Source: Hymenobacter cavernae
Lineage (GTDB): Bacteria; Bacteroidota; Bacteroidia; Cytophagales; Hymenobacteraceae
Reading direction: 5' to 3'
Length of the DNA: 64,000 bases
Assembly (NCBI RefSeq): GCF_014641455.1
Contig: NZ_BMHT01000001.1
Location: 978,117-1,042,116, forward strand
This document shows positions 33,331 to 41,543 of this stretch, one piece after another. Below the pieces are notes generated by a model that saw only the letters and a program-made list of their open reading frames with translations, made no database searches and had not been told where the DNA came from. The position numbers were made by a program, and so were the translations under genes. Positions within the stretch are counted from its first letter, which is position 1. Every line of letters begins with the position of its first letter.

Positions 33331-33364
33331 GAAAACCCCGCTGGTGGCACCGGCGGGGTTTTTC
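33331..33364 (+). terminator. Rho-independent terminator
   Basis: AAAACCCCGC pairs with GCGGGGTTTT, with T-rich sequence after. Weaker outer pairing (AAAACAG/CTGTTTT) extends the stem. Confidence 0.85.
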
Positions 33365-33380
33365 CTGTTTTGTGTGGGTA

Positions 33381-33484
33381 CCGTAGGAACGCGCCACGGC
33401 GCGTTCTGGTCTGGGCGACGTGCCCGCAAGTAGGTATGAAGCGGCATCGTTCAACGACGAACGCGCCGTGGCGCGTTCCTACGG
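33381..33484. repeat. REP-like element with 26-bp perfect inverted repeats
   Basis: 33381-33406 (CCGTAGGAACGCGCC...) and 33459-33484 are perfect reverse complements of 26 bp. Each arm contains an internal near-palindrome (AACGCGCCACGGCGCGTT). The block ATCGTTCAACGA lies beside the right arm, as in the element at 7299-7400, although the hairpin sequences differ. Confidence 0.8.
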
Positions 33485-33493
33485 CATCCGTTC

Positions 33494-34066
33494 TTACGAG
33501 CGTGGCGCGTGTTGGCCTTCCAGCATTTCTTCCACAATCTTCTTGTTGAAGGCCGGAATGTCATCAGGTTTGCGGCTGGTGATGAGACCTTTATCTACTA
33601 CCACTTCCTCGTCGACCCAGTGCGCGCCGGCGTTCTTGAGGTCGGTTTTGAGGCTAGGCCAGCTGGTCATGGTTTTGCCGTGCACCAAGCCGGTTTCGAT
33701 CAACGTCCAGGGGCCGTGGCAGATGGCGGCCACCACTTTGCCGGAGCGCATAAACTCGCTGGCGAAGCTGACCACCGCGGGTTCGATGCGCAGCTTATCA
33801 GGGTTAATCTGGCCGCCGGGCAGCACTAGCGCGTCGTAGTCGGCCACGCTTACTTCGTCAATCGTTTTATCGACGTCCACTTTGTCGCCCCAGTCGGTCT
33901 GGTCCCAGCCTTTGATAGAGCCGCTTTTCAGCGAAATCACGTCGACGTCGGCGCCCTCATCTTCGAGGAATTTCTTGGGTTTGGTAAGCTCTACTTGCTC
34001 AAAGCCATCTGTAGCGACGATGGCAATCCTTTTACCTTTCAGTTTATCACTTCCAAAAAGACTCAT
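33494..34066 (-). CDS. PfpI/DJ-1 family protein (YhbO-like)
   Basis: 190 residues with the class I glutamine-amidotransferase-like fold. KRIAIVATDGFEQVELTKP starts the fold, DALVLPGGQINPDKLR precedes the nucleophile elbow, and VVAAICHGPWTLIE carries the reactive Cys and its His neighbour. Relatives are described as deglycases, chaperones or stress-induced hydrolases. The N-terminal MSLFGSDKLKGK extension is short. It is a single cytoplasmic gene. Confidence 0.9.
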   Translation of the reverse strand: MSLFGSDKLKGKRIAIVATDGFEQVELTKPKKFLEDEGADVDVISLKSGSIKGWDQTDWGDKVDVDKTIDEVSVADYDALVLPGGQINPDKLRIEPAVVSFASEFMRSGKVVAAICHGPWTLIETGLVHGKTMTSWPSLKTDLKNAGAHWVDEEVVVDKGLITSRKPDDIPAFNKKIVEEMLEGQHAPRS

Positions 34067-34119
34067 AATCTTAGGTCTAGTAGGTGTTTAGTAGGTGCGA
34101 ACGGCCGTTTGAAGCCGAA

Positions 34120-34151
34120 AAAAGCCGAAGCACCTAGGTGCTTCGGCTTTT
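34120..34151 (-). terminator. Perfect palindromic terminator centred on CCTAGG
   Basis: A 32-bp perfect palindrome, AAAAGCCGAAGCACC-TAGG..., with the dyad centre at CACCTAGGTG. It ends the thioesterase gene on the minus strand and could work in both directions. Confidence 0.85.
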
Positions 34152-34195
34152 CTTTAACGCGGTAGCGCTACAGTGGTTAGTACATCTTCCGGGCC

Positions 34196-34705
34196 TCATT
34201 CGGCCCGCTCCCGCTTCAGCTCTTTGCGCAGGCGGCGCACCCGCTCATCGAAGCCATCGGGGTCATAGTCGATTTCTTCCACGTCGAGCTCGTCCAGCAG
34301 TTCCATCAGCTTGTCGGAGTGGTCGGTGCGGGTGGCGCTGGCAATTTTCACGAACGCCATTTCGGCCCAGAGCAGCGCCTTCAGACGGCTGCCCGTTTCA
34401 TCTCGCATCTGCATTTCTACTACCAAGTTCGAGTTATCGAAGTGAATAATCTGGCTGCGAATCAGCACGTTCTCGCCGTGGTTGGCGGGCCGCAGGTACG
34501 CCAGATGGTGCTTGGCAACCACCCAGCCAGCCCCCGACTTAGTAGCGAGCTCAGTCATGTTGAGCGCGTAGTGCTCCAGCACATGATCTTCCCGCGCGTT
34601 GAGAAAATAGTCGAGGTAGCGAGCGTTGTTAAGATGGCCGAATGGGTCGCAATCCTGAAAGTGAATGCGGTGCATGGTTTCCGGCGTTTGAGGCAAAGCA
34701 GGCAT
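34196..34705 (-). CDS. Acyl-CoA thioesterase, hot-dog fold
   Basis: 169 residues. RIHFQDCDPFGHLNNARYLD is the 4HBT-type active-site motif, with Asp and the HxN turn. VVAKHHLAYLRPANHGE and LVVEMQMRDETG are the central strands. The last 45 residues are a charged helical tail (DELDVEEIDYDPDGF, then Arg/Lys-rich). It hydrolyses acyl-CoA or acyl-ACP thioesters; the substrate is unknown. It lies downstream of, and on the same strand as, the ABC export operon, but 80 bp away. Confidence 0.85.
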   Translation of the reverse strand: MPALPQTPETMHRIHFQDCDPFGHLNNARYLDYFLNAREDHVLEHYALNMTELATKSGAGWVVAKHHLAYLRPANHGENVLIRSQIIHFDNSNLVVEMQMRDETGSRLKALLWAEMAFVKIASATRTDHSDKLMELLDELDVEEIDYDPDGFDERVRRLRKELKRERAE

Positions 34706-34785
34706 GAGGGCAGAAGCTGAGGGTGAGAAGCTAGGAAAAGATACGCGAAAGTATATCCGGGTGTCCGAACAGAATTGTGCGCTAC

Positions 34786-35898
34786 CTAGCTTTTCTTCTC
34801 CCCGCCAGCCGGCGGCCCCAGCACCTTGAGTTTGTCTCCTTTACCGACGCCCGACACCACTTCCACGTTGATACCGTCGGAGAGACCAGTTTTTACCAGG
34901 CGCTTCTGAAACTGCTGCGGCCCGGTTTCTACTTCCACGAACACGCTGTCTTTGTGCAGCTTACCAAATTGCAGCAGGCTTTCGCGCACCGCCAGCACCT
35001 GCGTGCGCCGACCTAGCACAATGTCGCCATTGGCCGAGTAGTTGGCGCGCAGAAACTCGCCTGGCTTCAGCCTCACCTTGGCCCGCACCAAGAACTTGAT
35101 GGCGCCGTCTTCCAGCACACCTTTGGGCGCGATGTATTCGAGCGTGGCGGGAAACGTCTGGTTTTCCAAAGCCCCCACGCTCAGCGCGATATCCATACCT
35201 TCACGCACTTTCCCCACTTCACTTTCGTCAATTTTGCCTTCAAAAATCAGGCTCTGCATGTCGGCCACCGAGGCGATGGTAGTGCCTTCGTTGAAGTTGT
35301 TGCGCTCAATGACCGATGAACCCACTTTCACGGGCACATCCAGCAGCAGCCCCGTGATGGTGGAGCGCACCAGATTTAGCGAGCCGCCGGTGTTGCGCGA
35401 GGCGCCGCGCTGGGCAATCTGAAGGTTGCTTTCGGCGGCTTCGAGCTGTTGCTTTTTGGCTTTATAGTCGGCTACGTAGCGGTTGTATTCCTGCTGCGCA
35501 ATTACCTTCTGGTCGAAAAGCGCCTGCTGGCGGTCTAGCTCCATTTTACTGGTTTCAAGCGCGATACGCGCCGCCTGAATGCCGGTTTGGGCTGTATTTA
35601 CGTTGGCAGCGCTGGCCACAGTCCGAATGCGCGCAATGAGCTGCCCCTGCTTCACCGGCTGCCCGGCTTCCACGTACAGCTCTTCCACGATACCCGAAAC
35701 CTGTGGCTTAATCTCGACCTCGCGGCGCGGCACGATGCTGCCGGTTGCCACGGTTTTCTTCACGATATCCGTCACGAATGGCGTCTCCGTTTCATAGGTC
35801 ACCGGATCGGTGTGCGCCTGTCGATAAAAGTAATAACCCAACCACCCGAAACCCGCCAGCACCAGAAGGAGCAATATCCCCAAAAAGACTCGTTTCAT
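34786..35898 (-). CDS. HlyD/MacA-type periplasmic adaptor subunit
   Basis: 370 residues. It has an N-terminal membrane anchor (VFLGILLLLVLAGFGWLGYY), then a barrel-sandwich hybrid start (EIKPQVSGIVEELYVEAGQP), a helical hairpin rich in Gln/Ala (QQALFDQKVIAQQEYNRYVA) and a beta-barrel end. It links an inner-membrane ABC permease to an outer-membrane channel. It is the last gene of the operon read from 39714, after two permeases. No TolC-type gene is present in the window. Confidence 0.9.
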   Translation of the reverse strand: MKRVFLGILLLLVLAGFGWLGYYFYRQAHTDPVTYETETPFVTDIVKKTVATGSIVPRREVEIKPQVSGIVEELYVEAGQPVKQGQLIARIRTVASAANVNTAQTGIQAARIALETSKMELDRQQALFDQKVIAQQEYNRYVADYKAKKQQLEAAESNLQIAQRGASRNTGGSLNLVRSTITGLLLDVPVKVGSSVIERNNFNEGTTIASVADMQSLIFEGKIDESEVGKVREGMDIALSVGALENQTFPATLEYIAPKGVLEDGAIKFLVRAKVRLKPGEFLRANYSANGDIVLGRRTQVLAVRESLLQFGKLHKDSVFVEVETGPQQFQKRLVKTGLSDGINVEVVSGVGKGDKLKVLGPPAGGEKKS

Positions 35899-36024
35899 TG
35901 ACGTAATATAGTGTTTTGGCCAGGAATAATGGGCAGCTCTTTTGCCCGATTCCCCTTCCGAAAAGCCTGAAATCAGCTTAAGATTTTTTGCTTACAGATC
36001 AGCAACTTACTGCGAAAACCGAGT

Positions 36025-37266
36025 TTATTCATCTTTCAAGGCTACAACGGGTTGCACCTGCGCCGCTTTAGCCGCCGGAATCAGGCCGGCAATAGCGCCG
36101 GCCACCACCAGCAGCCCCACCGCCGTGAGAGCCACGCTGACATCGACCTGCGGATTGGCGAAGAAACCGATTTCCTGCCCGGCAATCATCGAATTGATGC
36201 CGGCCATGAGGGCAGTGCCGAGCAGCAGCCCGAACATGCCGGCCGCGGCCGTAATCACAATGCTTTCCTGCACGATCAGGCTCACGATGCTCCACGGCGT
36301 AGCACCCAGGGCTTTGCGAATCCCTATTTCCTTGGTCCGCTCCTTCACCACGATAAGCATGATGTTGCTCACGCCAATGATGCCGGCCAGGATAGTACCA
36401 ATACTCACCAGCCAGCTAAAACTGGAAATACCTAGGAATAAGCCTTGTACGCGTGCGTATTCTTCTTCCACGTTGGCTGAGCCGAACGCCCGCTCATCCG
36501 TCGGGGCGACTTTGTGCTGCTGGGCCAGAACCTGCTTCACCTTCACTTCCACCTCTTTGGCAGGAATACCGGGTTTGGGAATGAAAGCAAAATAACCTAC
36601 TTCGTTGGGTTTGTTGAAGGTATTCTGAAGCGCCGTGAGCGGGATATAGATGGTCTGGGCGTCCTGCTGGGCTTCTTCGGCCTCACCGCTGCCCTTGAAC
36701 ACGCCCACCACCCGGAAGTAGATGCCTTTGATGCGAATGTCCTGACCGATTGGGTTTTCGGAGCCAAACAACACTTCCACTACCCGCTCGCCGACAACCG
36801 CAATTTTGCGCCGCTCCCGTATGTCGGGCTCGTTGATGAAGCGGCCTTGCGTGAGGGCTACCGGCCGCACGGCCGGGAAAGCCGGGTACTCGCCATTGAC
36901 GGAGAAAGTCGAGCTTTTGGTGCCGTATTGTACTGAGAAGGTGCCATCCAGGGAATTGCGCGGCAGCACCAGGGCTGCCTCCGGTACACTGCGCTGCAAT
37001 GCTGTCACGTCGTCGTTCGTGAACTTGATAAAGCGCCCTACTTTCAGCCCCGCATACGGTACGCTCGTGCGCTGCGACCAGACAAACACGGCATTCTTCG
37101 CCACGTCAAACTGCCGCTCGACCCCGTTGCGCAGGCCCTTGCCCGCGCCCAAGAGCACCACCAGCATAAAAATACCCCAGAAGACGCCGAAAGCCGTCAG
37201 ACCCGTGCGCAGCTTGTGCCGCCGCACCGTCCCCCAGATTTCCCGCCACTTATCTACATCGACCAT
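36025..37266 (-). CDS. MacB/FtsX-type ABC transporter permease (second)
   Basis: 413 residues. It has an N-terminal TM helix (TGLTAFGVFWGIFMLVVLLGA), a large periplasmic MacB-PCD domain (about 50-280), then three TM helices with the conserved cytoplasmic coupling segment MLIVVKERTKEIGIRKALGA. It lacks an ATPase, which is encoded separately at 39046-39714. The product is a paralogue of the permease at 37726-38964, so the complex is probably a heterodimer. The four-helix-bundle gene and its heptamer arrays lie directly upstream. Confidence 0.92.
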   Translation of the reverse strand: MVDVDKWREIWGTVRRHKLRTGLTAFGVFWGIFMLVVLLGAGKGLRNGVERQFDVAKNAVFVWSQRTSVPYAGLKVGRFIKFTNDDVTALQRSVPEAALVLPRNSLDGTFSVQYGTKSSTFSVNGEYPAFPAVRPVALTQGRFINEPDIRERRKIAVVGERVVEVLFGSENPIGQDIRIKGIYFRVVGVFKGSGEAEEAQQDAQTIYIPLTALQNTFNKPNEVGYFAFIPKPGIPAKEVEVKVKQVLAQQHKVAPTDERAFGSANVEEEYARVQGLFLGISSFSWLVSIGTILAGIIGVSNIMLIVVKERTKEIGIRKALGATPWSIVSLIVQESIVITAAAGMFGLLLGTALMAGINSMIAGQEIGFFANPQVDVSVALTAVGLLVVAGAIAGLIPAAKAAQVQPVVALKDE

Positions 37267-37724
37267 TTAACATTTAACATTTAACATCTACCAGCTACTA
37301 TCTAGTTGACTGGCTGGTTCTTTAACTGGCGGGTAGAGCGTAGGGTGGTAAAGAGCATCTTAGCTAGCTCATCAGCGTCGGCGAAGATGCTGGTGTAGGT
37401 CTTTTGCCCGATAAAGCCGGAGTCCATTATTAAGCTTAGCCAGTACTTGGTTTCGAGGCACTCTTTGTAGGCAATGGAAATCTTTGACGAAAAATCTGCG
37501 TCGGAAATCGCCCCGTTTGCTTCAGCTACATTAGCGCCGATGCTCGTGCCGCATCGTAGCAGCTGTTTTGCAAGCACAAATTCCTTCTTCTCCGAAGTTA
37601 AGAACTGATATGCCTTGATAATGCGCAACGCAAACGCATATGCCTTCTCATATAACACATTCTCCTTCCCTCCTATCATAACGCTAACACAAACTGTTAA
37701 ATGGTAAATGTTAATTGTTAAATG
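37264..37724. repeat. Inverted heptamer arrays bracketing the four-helix-bundle gene
   Basis: Left: CATTTAA repeated three times plus CAT (37264-37287). Right, in inverse orientation at 37695-37724, four heptamers CATTTAA, CAATTAA, CATTTAC, CATTTAA. The left array touches the start of one permease gene and the right array abuts the stop of the other, so the cassette looks like an insertion between two co-transcribed genes. Confidence 0.75.
37302..37679 (-). CDS. Four-helix-bundle protein (23S rRNA intervening-sequence family)
   Basis: 125 residues, all helical. LRIIKAYQFLTSEKKEFVLA, QLLRCGTSIGANVAEANGAI and FSSKISIAYKECLETKYWL match the family of small four-helix-bundle proteins (often annotated 23S-intervening-sequence proteins) encoded within rRNA introns and scattered intergenic sites. 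The function is unknown; nucleic-acid binding has been proposed. Here it sits between two permease genes on the same strand, flanked by inverted CATTTAA heptamer arrays, and differs in composition (lower GC) from the permeases. Confidence 0.88.
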   Translation of the reverse strand: MIGGKENVLYEKAYAFALRIIKAYQFLTSEKKEFVLAKQLLRCGTSIGANVAEANGAISDADFSSKISIAYKECLETKYWLSLIMDSGFIGQKTYTSIFADADELAKMLFTTLRSTRQLKNQPVN

Positions 37725-37725
37725 A

Positions 37726-38964
37726 CTAATCGGCGCGTAAGGCTTCTATAGGTTTGATATTCGCTGCTTTCATGGCGGGCACCAGGCCGGCTACGGCGCC
37801 AGCTATTACGAGCAGCACTACCGCCGTGACGGCTACGCTGGGGTTTACTTCCGGCCGATCGAAGTAGGGAAGCTCGGCGCCGGTTTTCTCGATACCGTAG
37901 CGGGCGGCGGCAATCAGGGCCACGCTGGCCAGCAGACCTAGCCCTCCGGAGAAGCCGGTGATGACAATGGCTTCCTGCAAAATCAAGCTCACAATGCTCC
38001 AGGGCGTGGCACCCAGAGCCTTGCGCACCCCGATTTCGCGGGTCCGCTCCTGCACGATAATGAGCATGATGTTGCTGACGCCTACTACGCCTGCCACCAG
38101 CGTCAGCACGCCGATAACGGAGACGAACAGCCGGATACCGTTGAACAGCCCAGTGAAGCGTTTCCGGTTCTCCTCGGTGTTGTCGAGCTGCAAAGCCTGC
38201 GCGTCGTCGGGGTCGAAGTGGTGCTGGTGGGCCAGCAGCAGCCGGACTTTATCGGATAACTCCTTCACCGGCACGCCATCGCGGGTACTGAGCACCAGCA
38301 GCTGCACCTGGTTGTACTGGTTGAAGGTTGTTTGAAACGTACTGAACGGCGTGTAGGCGCGCTCCTCGTTGCGGCCATTGTTCTGGGTGGTGGTGTAGAT
38401 GCCCACCACCCGGAAGGACACGTTGCGCACCTTCACGTACTGACCTAGGGCATCTTCGTCGCCAAACAGCACCTTGCGCACCCGCTCGCCCAGAATAATT
38501 ACTTTGCGCCGCTCCAGCACATCCAACGGACTAAGCATGCGGCCGGAAGCTAGCTTTTCCCCGTTGAGAAAGAAGAAATCCGGGTCGGCGCCAAACACCT
38601 GATACGAGCCGTTCTTGTCCCCGCGCACGATGGTGTACTCGCCCGACAAGCGGTTGCGCGACGCAATCAGCTCCACATCCTTGATCTGCTGGCGGATGGC
38701 TTTTACATCCTCATTCGTGAGCTTGATTTCGCGGCCGGGTTGCAGACCTTGCCACGGCAAAGACACTTTGCCGCCGCTCACAAATAAGCTATTGGGTGCG
38801 CTGCCGAAGTTCTTCAAGACGCCATTTTCCAGCCCTTTTCCTGCCCCAAGCAGCAGCACCAGCATAAAAATCCCCCAGAATACCCCGAACGCGGTCAGGA
38901 AGGTGCGCAGCTTGTTGCGCTCCATCGTACCTAGGATCTCCTGCCATTTATCGAGGTCGAACAT
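37726..38964 (-). CDS. MacB/FtsX-type ABC transporter permease (first)
   Basis: 412 residues with the same architecture as the other permease: an N-terminal TM segment (FLTAFGVFWGIFMLVLLLGAG), a MacB periplasmic core domain, then three C-terminal helices after MLIIVQERTREIGVRKALGA. The two are clear paralogues. It follows the ATPase gene by 81 bp, across the GGTGAGCT octamer repeat. Substrate export (peptide, lipoprotein or antibiotic) cannot be told from sequence. Confidence 0.92.
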   Translation of the reverse strand: MFDLDKWQEILGTMERNKLRTFLTAFGVFWGIFMLVLLLGAGKGLENGVLKNFGSAPNSLFVSGGKVSLPWQGLQPGREIKLTNEDVKAIRQQIKDVELIASRNRLSGEYTIVRGDKNGSYQVFGADPDFFFLNGEKLASGRMLSPLDVLERRKVIILGERVRKVLFGDEDALGQYVKVRNVSFRVVGIYTTTQNNGRNEERAYTPFSTFQTTFNQYNQVQLLVLSTRDGVPVKELSDKVRLLLAHQHHFDPDDAQALQLDNTEENRKRFTGLFNGIRLFVSVIGVLTLVAGVVGVSNIMLIIVQERTREIGVRKALGATPWSIVSLILQEAIVITGFSGGLGLLASVALIAAARYGIEKTGAELPYFDRPEVNPSVAVTAVVLLVIAGAVAGLVPAMKAANIKPIEALRAD

Positions 38965-38969
38965 ACTTC

Positions 38970-39055
38970 GGTGAGCTGGTGAGCTGGTGAGTTAGCAAAG
39001 TAGCAATGAGTCAAAACGATAACAACTCACCATTTCACCAGCTCACTACTCATTA
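38970..39055. repeat. Inverted octamer array (GGTGAGCT)
   Basis: Left: GGTGAGCT, GGTGAGCT, GGTGAG (38970-38991). Right, inverted at 39026-39046: CTCACCATTTCACCAGCTCAC, i.e. GTGAGCT-GGTGAAAT-GGTGAG. It fills the gap between the ATPase and the first permease genes and overlaps the end of the ATPase gene. Confidence 0.7.
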
Positions 39056-39714
39056 ACAATAATCCCGTCGCGCATGCGGATGAGGCGCTGGGTTTGGTCG
39101 GCGATGTCGGTTTCATGGGTCACGATGACGACCGTCATACCCTCACGGTTCACCTGCTTGAAGATGTCCATCACCTCCTGCGTGGTTTGAGTATCGAGGG
39201 CACCGGTGGGCTCGTCGGCGAGGATGAGCTTGGGCTGGCTGATGAGGGCGCGAGCAATGGCCACGCGCTGCTTCTGCCCGCCCGACAGCTCGCTGGGCAG
39301 GTGGTCGGCGCGCTCCCGCAGGCCCACCCGGTCGAGATATTCCAGAGCGAGGCGGTTTCGCTCGCGGCGGCTTACCTTTTGGTAGTAAAGCGGCAAAGCC
39401 ACGTTTTCCATCGCATTCTTGAAACTCAGTAGGTTAAACGACTGAAAGACAAAGCCCAGGAACTGATTGCGATAGTGCGCAGCCTTGCTCTGCGACAGAT
39501 TACGATCGATGCGAGTGCCGCCCAGGTAGTAGTTGCCGGCGTCGAAATCGTCCAGAATACCTAGGATGTTGAGCAGCGTGCTCTTTCCCGAGCCCGAGGA
39601 GCCCATGATGCTTACTAGCTCGCCTTCGCGCACGTGCATATCAATGCCTTTCAGCACGGGTAACTGGTTGGCCCCTACCGCATAGCTTTTGCGAATACCT
39701 TCCAGCTTAATCAT
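39046..39714 (-). CDS. ABC transporter ATP-binding protein (LolD/MacB type)
   Basis: 222 residues. Walker [11 protein letters not shown]-loop region [14 protein letters not shown], signature [15 protein letters not shown], Walker [10 protein letters not shown] and the switch His (VIVTHE) are all present. The short length and the sequence class place it with LolD/MacB/FtsE ATPases that pair with FtsX-like permeases. It is the first gene of the export operon that continues with two permeases and the HlyD adaptor. Confidence 0.94.
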   Translation of the reverse strand: MIKLEGIRKSYAVGANQLPVLKGIDMHVREGELVSIMGSSGSGKSTLLNILGILDDFDAGNYYLGGTRIDRNLSQSKAAHYRNQFLGFVFQSFNLLSFKNAMENVALPLYYQKVSRRERNRLALEYLDRVGLRERADHLPSELSGGQKQRVAIARALISQPKLILADEPTGALDTQTTQEVMDIFKQVNREGMTVVIVTHETDIADQTQRLIRMRDGIIVNE

Positions 39715-39852
39715 AAAAGACGAGAAAAATCAAGGAGCTAGCTTTTATCAATTCTATTGATTCTTCAAAACTAGACGATAATTTTTCTCAACAATGCAAA
39801 CCAAACAGCAATTTATCGGCAATTGATTCTGGCCTGTTTACCCAAACACAAA

Positions 39853-39880
39853 GGCCCGGCTGTGCTAACACGGCCGGGCC
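39853..39880 (-). terminator. Hairpin terminator of the LTXXQ-like lipoprotein gene
   Basis: GGCCCGGC-T-GTG-CTAA-CAC-G-GCCGGGCC. On the minus strand TTTGTGTTT follows, a weak T tract. Confidence 0.7.
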
Positions 39881-39902
39881 CTCCTGTTTGGCTGAGGCTA
39901 GG

Positions 39903-40331
39903 TTACTGCCCGCCCGATTTGCGGGCTTGCATCTGGGCTTGCATCTGCCGCTTCTTGGTCTGATACTGCTTGTACTGCGTGGGCGTAAGGGCCGCTTTGA
40001 GTTGCGACTCGGAGGAGGCATTGATGCGGCGGAGTTCTGTCATCAGGGCGGTTTTGTTGCTGCCGTACTGCTGCTGGGCCGCATTTACCTGCTGCACGGT
40101 ACCAGTCAGAATGCCACGCACTTTGGTTTGCTGAAGCGCCGTCAGATGCAGCTCGTCGGTCATCACATCGGTCAGGTCGCGGGCGGCGGTGGGCGCTACA
40201 GCAGGAGCCGGCGCGGGCGCGACCGGCACAGACGTTCGAGCCTCCGGAATGTCGGCGCGGCGCCGACGGGCGCAGCCAAAGGCGAGCGAACAGAGCAGAA
40301 CAAGGGTCAGGAGAGAGCGGCTACAGGACAT
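39903..40331 (-). CDS. Lipoprotein with LTXXQ/Spy-like helical domain
   Basis: 142 residues from the ATG at 40331. The signal sequence SRSLLTLVLLCSLAFGC ends in a lipobox Cys. A Pro/Ala linker follows, then the helical part with two repeated LTxxQ-type motifs (LTALQQTKVRGILTG and LTPTQYKQYQTKKRQMQAQM) as in Spy/CpxP periplasmic chaperones. Such proteins sense or buffer envelope stress. It lies alone, with terminator-like hairpins behind it. Confidence 0.7.
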   Translation of the reverse strand: MSCSRSLLTLVLLCSLAFGCARRRRADIPEARTSVPVAPAPAPAVAPTAARDLTDVMTDELHLTALQQTKVRGILTGTVQQVNAAQQQYGSNKTALMTELRRINASSESQLKAALTPTQYKQYQTKKRQMQAQMQARKSGGQ

Positions 40332-40479
40332 AGATGAGCAAAAGGTGAGTGTATGCCTGCATACGCGAAAAATTCGTGCGTGGCTATGTCTGGCAGTTGC
40401 TTGCCCTGAGCACCTTTTGCTTGGATGCAGCGTGAACCCTCGGAAGGCCTTAGCCAAGCTTGCGGTTTGCGCTGCAAAC

Positions 40480-41343
40480 CTAGGTATTCAGCACCGAGCC
40501 GCCGTTGGGGTGAATGGCCTGGCCCGTGATGTAGGAGGCATCTTCCGAGGCCAGAAACACATAAGCCGGCGCTACTTCCGACGGCTGGCCGGGGCGCTTC
40601 ATGGTGGTATCCTGACCGAACTTGGCAACTTTATCGGGTGGGAAGCTGGCCGGAATAAGCGGCGTCCAGATGGGGCCGGGCGCTACGGAGTTAGCCCGGA
40701 TTTTCTTCTCGGCCAGCTGCTGCGAAATAGAGCGGATGTAGGCCGTGATAGCGCCTTTTGTGGCGGTGTAGTCGACGAGCTGCTCGTTGCCTTTATAGGC
40801 GTTTACGGAGGAAGTGGCAATGATTGAGTCGCCCTCGCTCATATGCTTGAGGGCCGCTTTTACCACGTACACCATCGGGAAGAAATTCACCTTGAACGTA
40901 TCCTCAAACTGCTCATCGGGCAGCTCCGACACATCGGTGCTTACGAACTGCTCGGCCGCGTTGCTCACCACGATGTTCAGCTTACCTAGCTCATCTATTG
41001 TGCGTTGCACGATATTCTCGCAGAAAGCTTTATCGCGCAGGTCGCCCGACAACGTCAGGCAACGACGGCCTTCGGCTTCCACTAGCTGGCGCGTATCGTA
41101 GGCATCCTGCTCCTCTTCGGGCTTGTAGGTGATGGCCACATCGGCGCCTTCGCGGGCAAAGTGCACAGCCACGGCGCGGCCAATGCCGGAGTCGCCGCCG
41201 GTGATGAGCGCCACTTTCTCTTTTAGCTTGTCGCTGCCTTTGTAGTTGGCGCGGATGTACTCCGGCTGCGGGGTCATCTCCTGCTCCAGGCCAGGCTGCT
41301 GATCCTGGGCCTGCGGGGGCAAGGAGGTTGGTTTGTTTTCCAT
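40480..41343 (-). CDS. SDR-family oxidoreductase (YhdG/YtxX-like, stress type)
   Basis: 287 residues. The first ~40 are a Pro/Gln-rich extension, then the Rossmann motif ALITGGDSGIGRAVAVHF, NIVVSNAAEQ, the catalytic Ser region (IIATSSVNAYKG) and the YxxxK motif (YTATKGA). The long N-terminus with PEYIRANYKGSDKLKEKVAL is typical of general-stress short-chain dehydrogenases. NAD(P)-dependent; the substrate is unknown. Monocistronic. Confidence 0.9.
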   Translation of the reverse strand: MENKPTSLPPQAQDQQPGLEQEMTPQPEYIRANYKGSDKLKEKVALITGGDSGIGRAVAVHFAREGADVAITYKPEEEQDAYDTRQLVEAEGRRCLTLSGDLRDKAFCENIVQRTIDELGKLNIVVSNAAEQFVSTDVSELPDEQFEDTFKVNFFPMVYVVKAALKHMSEGDSIIATSSVNAYKGNEQLVDYTATKGAITAYIRSISQQLAEKKIRANSVAPGPIWTPLIPASFPPDKVAKFGQDTTMKRPGQPSEVAPAYVFLASEDASYITGQAIHPNGGSVLNT

Positions 41344-41481
41344 AGTAGGTAGGTTAGTTGGGTTGCCCGTTTAAAACGCGCTACCTAGCCTAGGGTTATT
41401 GTTCAGCCGCCCACAATTCAGAGCCAGCTTGCGGAATTCTGACTTCCATTTTATATTTCTGGCTTCTACTGTCCAGCATAG

Positions 41482-41520
41482 CAAAAGCCTGCCCGAGCAT
41501 TGCGCTCAAGCAGGCTTTTG
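41482..41520 (-). terminator. Rho-independent terminator of the PL11 gene
   Basis: CAAAAGCCTG pairs with CAGGCTTTTG across a 19-nt loop that itself pairs as GAGC/GCTC. It faces the minus-strand gene ending at 41544. Confidence 0.75.
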
Positions 41521-41543
41521 GGTTAGAAAACCTAGGTTTTAGG

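Noticed and set aside
37264..37724. CRISPR-like array from the CATTTAA repeats
   Set aside because: Units are 7 bp with no spacers and no cas genes; it is a tandem heptamer array.
34786..39714. Interpretation of the ABC operon as MacAB-TolC macrolide resistance
   Set aside because: The ATPase and the permeases are separate and there are two permease paralogues; no substrate can be assigned from sequence.
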